Assembly: GCA_964569315.1 (NCBI GenBank)
Contig: CAZMUZ010000017.1
Coordinates: 1 to 46,496 of the forward strand
Direction: 5' to 3'
DNA length: 46,496 nt
From: CADEFF01 sp964569315
GTDB taxonomy: Bacteria > Pseudomonadota > Alphaproteobacteria > Dongiales > Dongiaceae
Positions 45,514 to 46,496 of this stretch are shown here, piece by piece; position 1 is the stretch's first letter, and each line of letters starts with the position of its first letter. The notes beneath the pieces were generated by a model. That model had not been told where the DNA came from. It was given only the letters and a program-made list of their open reading frames with translations, and searched no databases. The translations under genes and the position numbers were made by a program.

Positions 45514-46455
45514 ATGGCGCGGTTCCTGACGCGGCGGCTGATCGGCATGGCCGGGGTCGCGCTGCTGCTCTCCTTCCTGATCTACAGCCTGATCGGGCTG
45601 ATGCCGGGGGACCCGATCGACCTGATGATCCAGTCGATCCCGAACATCACGCCCGAGGATGCGCGCCGGCTGAAGGCGCTCCACGGCCTCGACCGGCCGC
45701 TGCTCGAACGCTATGTCGCCTGGCTCGGCTCGGCGCTCACCGGCGATCTCGGCTATTCCAGGCTCTATGCCCGGCCGGTCGGCGAAATCCTGGCGCCGCG
45801 TCTCCTCAACAGCCTGATCCTGATGGGGGCGAGCCTCGCGCTCGCCTTCGCCATCGCGCTCCCGCTCGGCATCTATGCCGCGACCCGGCCCGGCCGGCCC
45901 GGCGACGCGGCGGTCAATTTCTTCGCCTTCGCCGGCATCTCCATCCCCTCCTTCTGGCTCGCGATCCTGCTCATCATCCTCTTCGCGGCCACCTGGAAGC
46001 TGCTGCCGGCGAGCGGCATGGGCGAAGGCCTTGTCGACCGGCTGCGGCATCTCCTCCTGCCGGTCGCGGTGCTGACCGCCGCCAGCGCCGGCGCCCTCAC
46101 CCGCTATGTGCGCGCCGCCATGCGCGAGGCGATCCGGCAGGACCATATCCGCACGGCGCGCGCCATGGGCGTCGGGCCGCTGCGGCTCCTGCTCGGCCAC
46201 GCCTTGCGCCACGCGATGATTCCCGTCGTCACCATTCTGGCGCTCGATATCGGCGCGCTGTTCTCGGGCGCGCTGGTGACGGAGACGGTCTTCGCCTATC
46301 TCGGCATGGGGAAGACGATCTTCGACGCGGTGATGGGCAACGATTTCAACCTCGCCCTCGCCGGCCTGATGCTGGCGACGCTCATGGTGCTGATCGCCAA
46401 TCTCCTCGCCGACCTCGCCTATGCGCTGCTCGACCCGCGGATCCGCCTCGCATGA
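45514..46455 (+). CDS. ABC transporter permease, DppB/OppB family
   Basis: 313 residues with about six membrane helices. RRLIGMAGVALLLSFLIYSLIGLMPGDPIDLM at the start and the EAA loop (AMREAIRQDHIRTARAMGVGPLRLLLGHALRHA) are typical of peptide/nickel importers. It forms the first half of a permease pair; the second gene overlaps its stop. The ATG at 45514 comes right after a tandem repeat and lacks a clear ribosome site. Divergent from the 2OG oxygenase operon, so it may import that operon's substrate; the binding protein at 34326 is a possible partner. Confidence 0.9.
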   Translation: MARFLTRRLIGMAGVALLLSFLIYSLIGLMPGDPIDLMIQSIPNITPEDARRLKALHGLDRPLLERYVAWLGSALTGDLGYSRLYARPVGEILAPRLLNSLILMGASLALAFAIALPLGIYAATRPGRPGDAAVNFFAFAGISIPSFWLAILLIILFAATWKLLPASGMGEGLVDRLRHLLLPVAVLTAASAGALTRYVRAAMREAIRQDHIRTARAMGVGPLRLLLGHALRHAMIPVVTILALDIGALFSGALVTETVFAYLGMGKTIFDAVMGNDFNLALAGLMLATLMVLIANLLADLAYALLDPRIRLA

Positions 46456-46496
46456 GCGCCGCGCTCGCCCTGCCGCCCGCGCGATCGCCCCGGCTC
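46452..46496 (+). CDS. Start of a second ABC permease (DppC-type), cut by the window end
   Basis: ATG at 46452 overlaps the preceding TGA (ATGA) and reads MSAALALPPARSPRL to the edge. The overlap and position are typical of a dppB-dppC pair; only 15 residues are visible, so identity is inferred from context. Confidence 0.55.
   Translation, partial: MSAALALPPARSPRL

Overview
The window is about 46.5 kb of GC-rich chromosomal DNA with tightly packed genes. It most likely comes from an alphaproteobacterium. A MipZ-type division ATPase sits at the left edge, there is an ImuA-ImuB-DnaE2 mutagenesis cassette, and a GTTC-N7-GTTC SOS box (the alphaproteobacterial form) lies in front of imuA. Genus cannot be read from the sequence; a Rhodospirillales- or Hyphomicrobiales-like soil or plant-associated heterotroph would fit the many transporters and catabolic enzymes. 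I saw no rRNA, tRNA, CRISPR array, prophage or intact insertion sequence.

Layout. 1-2.3 kb (minus): the mipZ start, overlapping the end of a molybdopterin oxidoreductase gene. 2.6-5.5 kb (plus): an operon of two tandem DMT exporters and an LhgO-like FAD oxidoreductase, all joined by ATGA overlaps. 5.5-10.0 kb (minus): DUF1028 protein, RidA-like protein, HpaB-type flavin hydroxylase and amidase, with a divergent LysR regulator at 10.0-11.0 kb. This looks like a catabolic unit for an aromatic, heterocyclic or amide compound. A 12-bp sequence is shared between the lysR promoter and a 15-bp perfect palindrome in front of the hydroxylase gene. 11.2-18.9 kb (plus): ethanolamine-permease-like APC transporter, glutamine-synthetase-like ligase, aldehyde dehydrogenase and iron alcohol dehydrogenase. 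This set matches a gamma-glutamylated amine pathway, most simply ethanolamine by way of gamma-glutamylethanolamide. It is interrupted by two unrelated cell-envelope genes with AT-rich promoters (15.7-17.6 kb).

18.9-22.2 kb: a DMT exporter divergent from a CGNR zinc-finger regulator, a 28-bp tandem repeat that copies the regulator gene's 3' end with its stop codon, and a large lipoprotein gene. 22.2-32.7 kb (minus): putA, then dnaE2, a glyoxalase-fold gene, imuB and imuA. dnaE2 has been invaded by two families of short palindromic repeats. One copy is translated in frame inside the polymerase, another has remodelled its start, and a cluster separates it from a possible SOS box. 32.3-36.5 kb: DUF962 protein, GYD protein, enoyl-CoA hydratase, oligopeptide-type ABC binding protein and a small membrane protein. 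36.7-36.9 kb: a fragment resembling an IS1380-family transposase.

37.1-40.7 kb (plus): an operon of an L-lactate-permease-family transporter, a small membrane protein and a cytoplasmic gamma-glutamyltransferase-like (possibly oxamate-amidohydrolase-like) enzyme. 40.9-45.3 kb (minus): MmgE/PrpD protein, a ureohydrolase with an altered metal motif, a carbon-nitrogen hydrolase and a 2OG-Fe(II) oxygenase-like protein. Together the last three suggest catabolism of a guanidino, ureido or amide compound. 45.5-46.5 kb (plus): a DppB-type ABC permease preceded directly by a 17-18-bp tandem repeat, and the first codons of its partner.

The strongest candidates for something not well described are the HpaB-amidase-RidA-DUF1028 unit with its palindromic operator, the 2OG oxygenase/CN-hydrolase/ureohydrolase operon, the permease/GGT-like operon, and the repeat-invaded dnaE2 gene.
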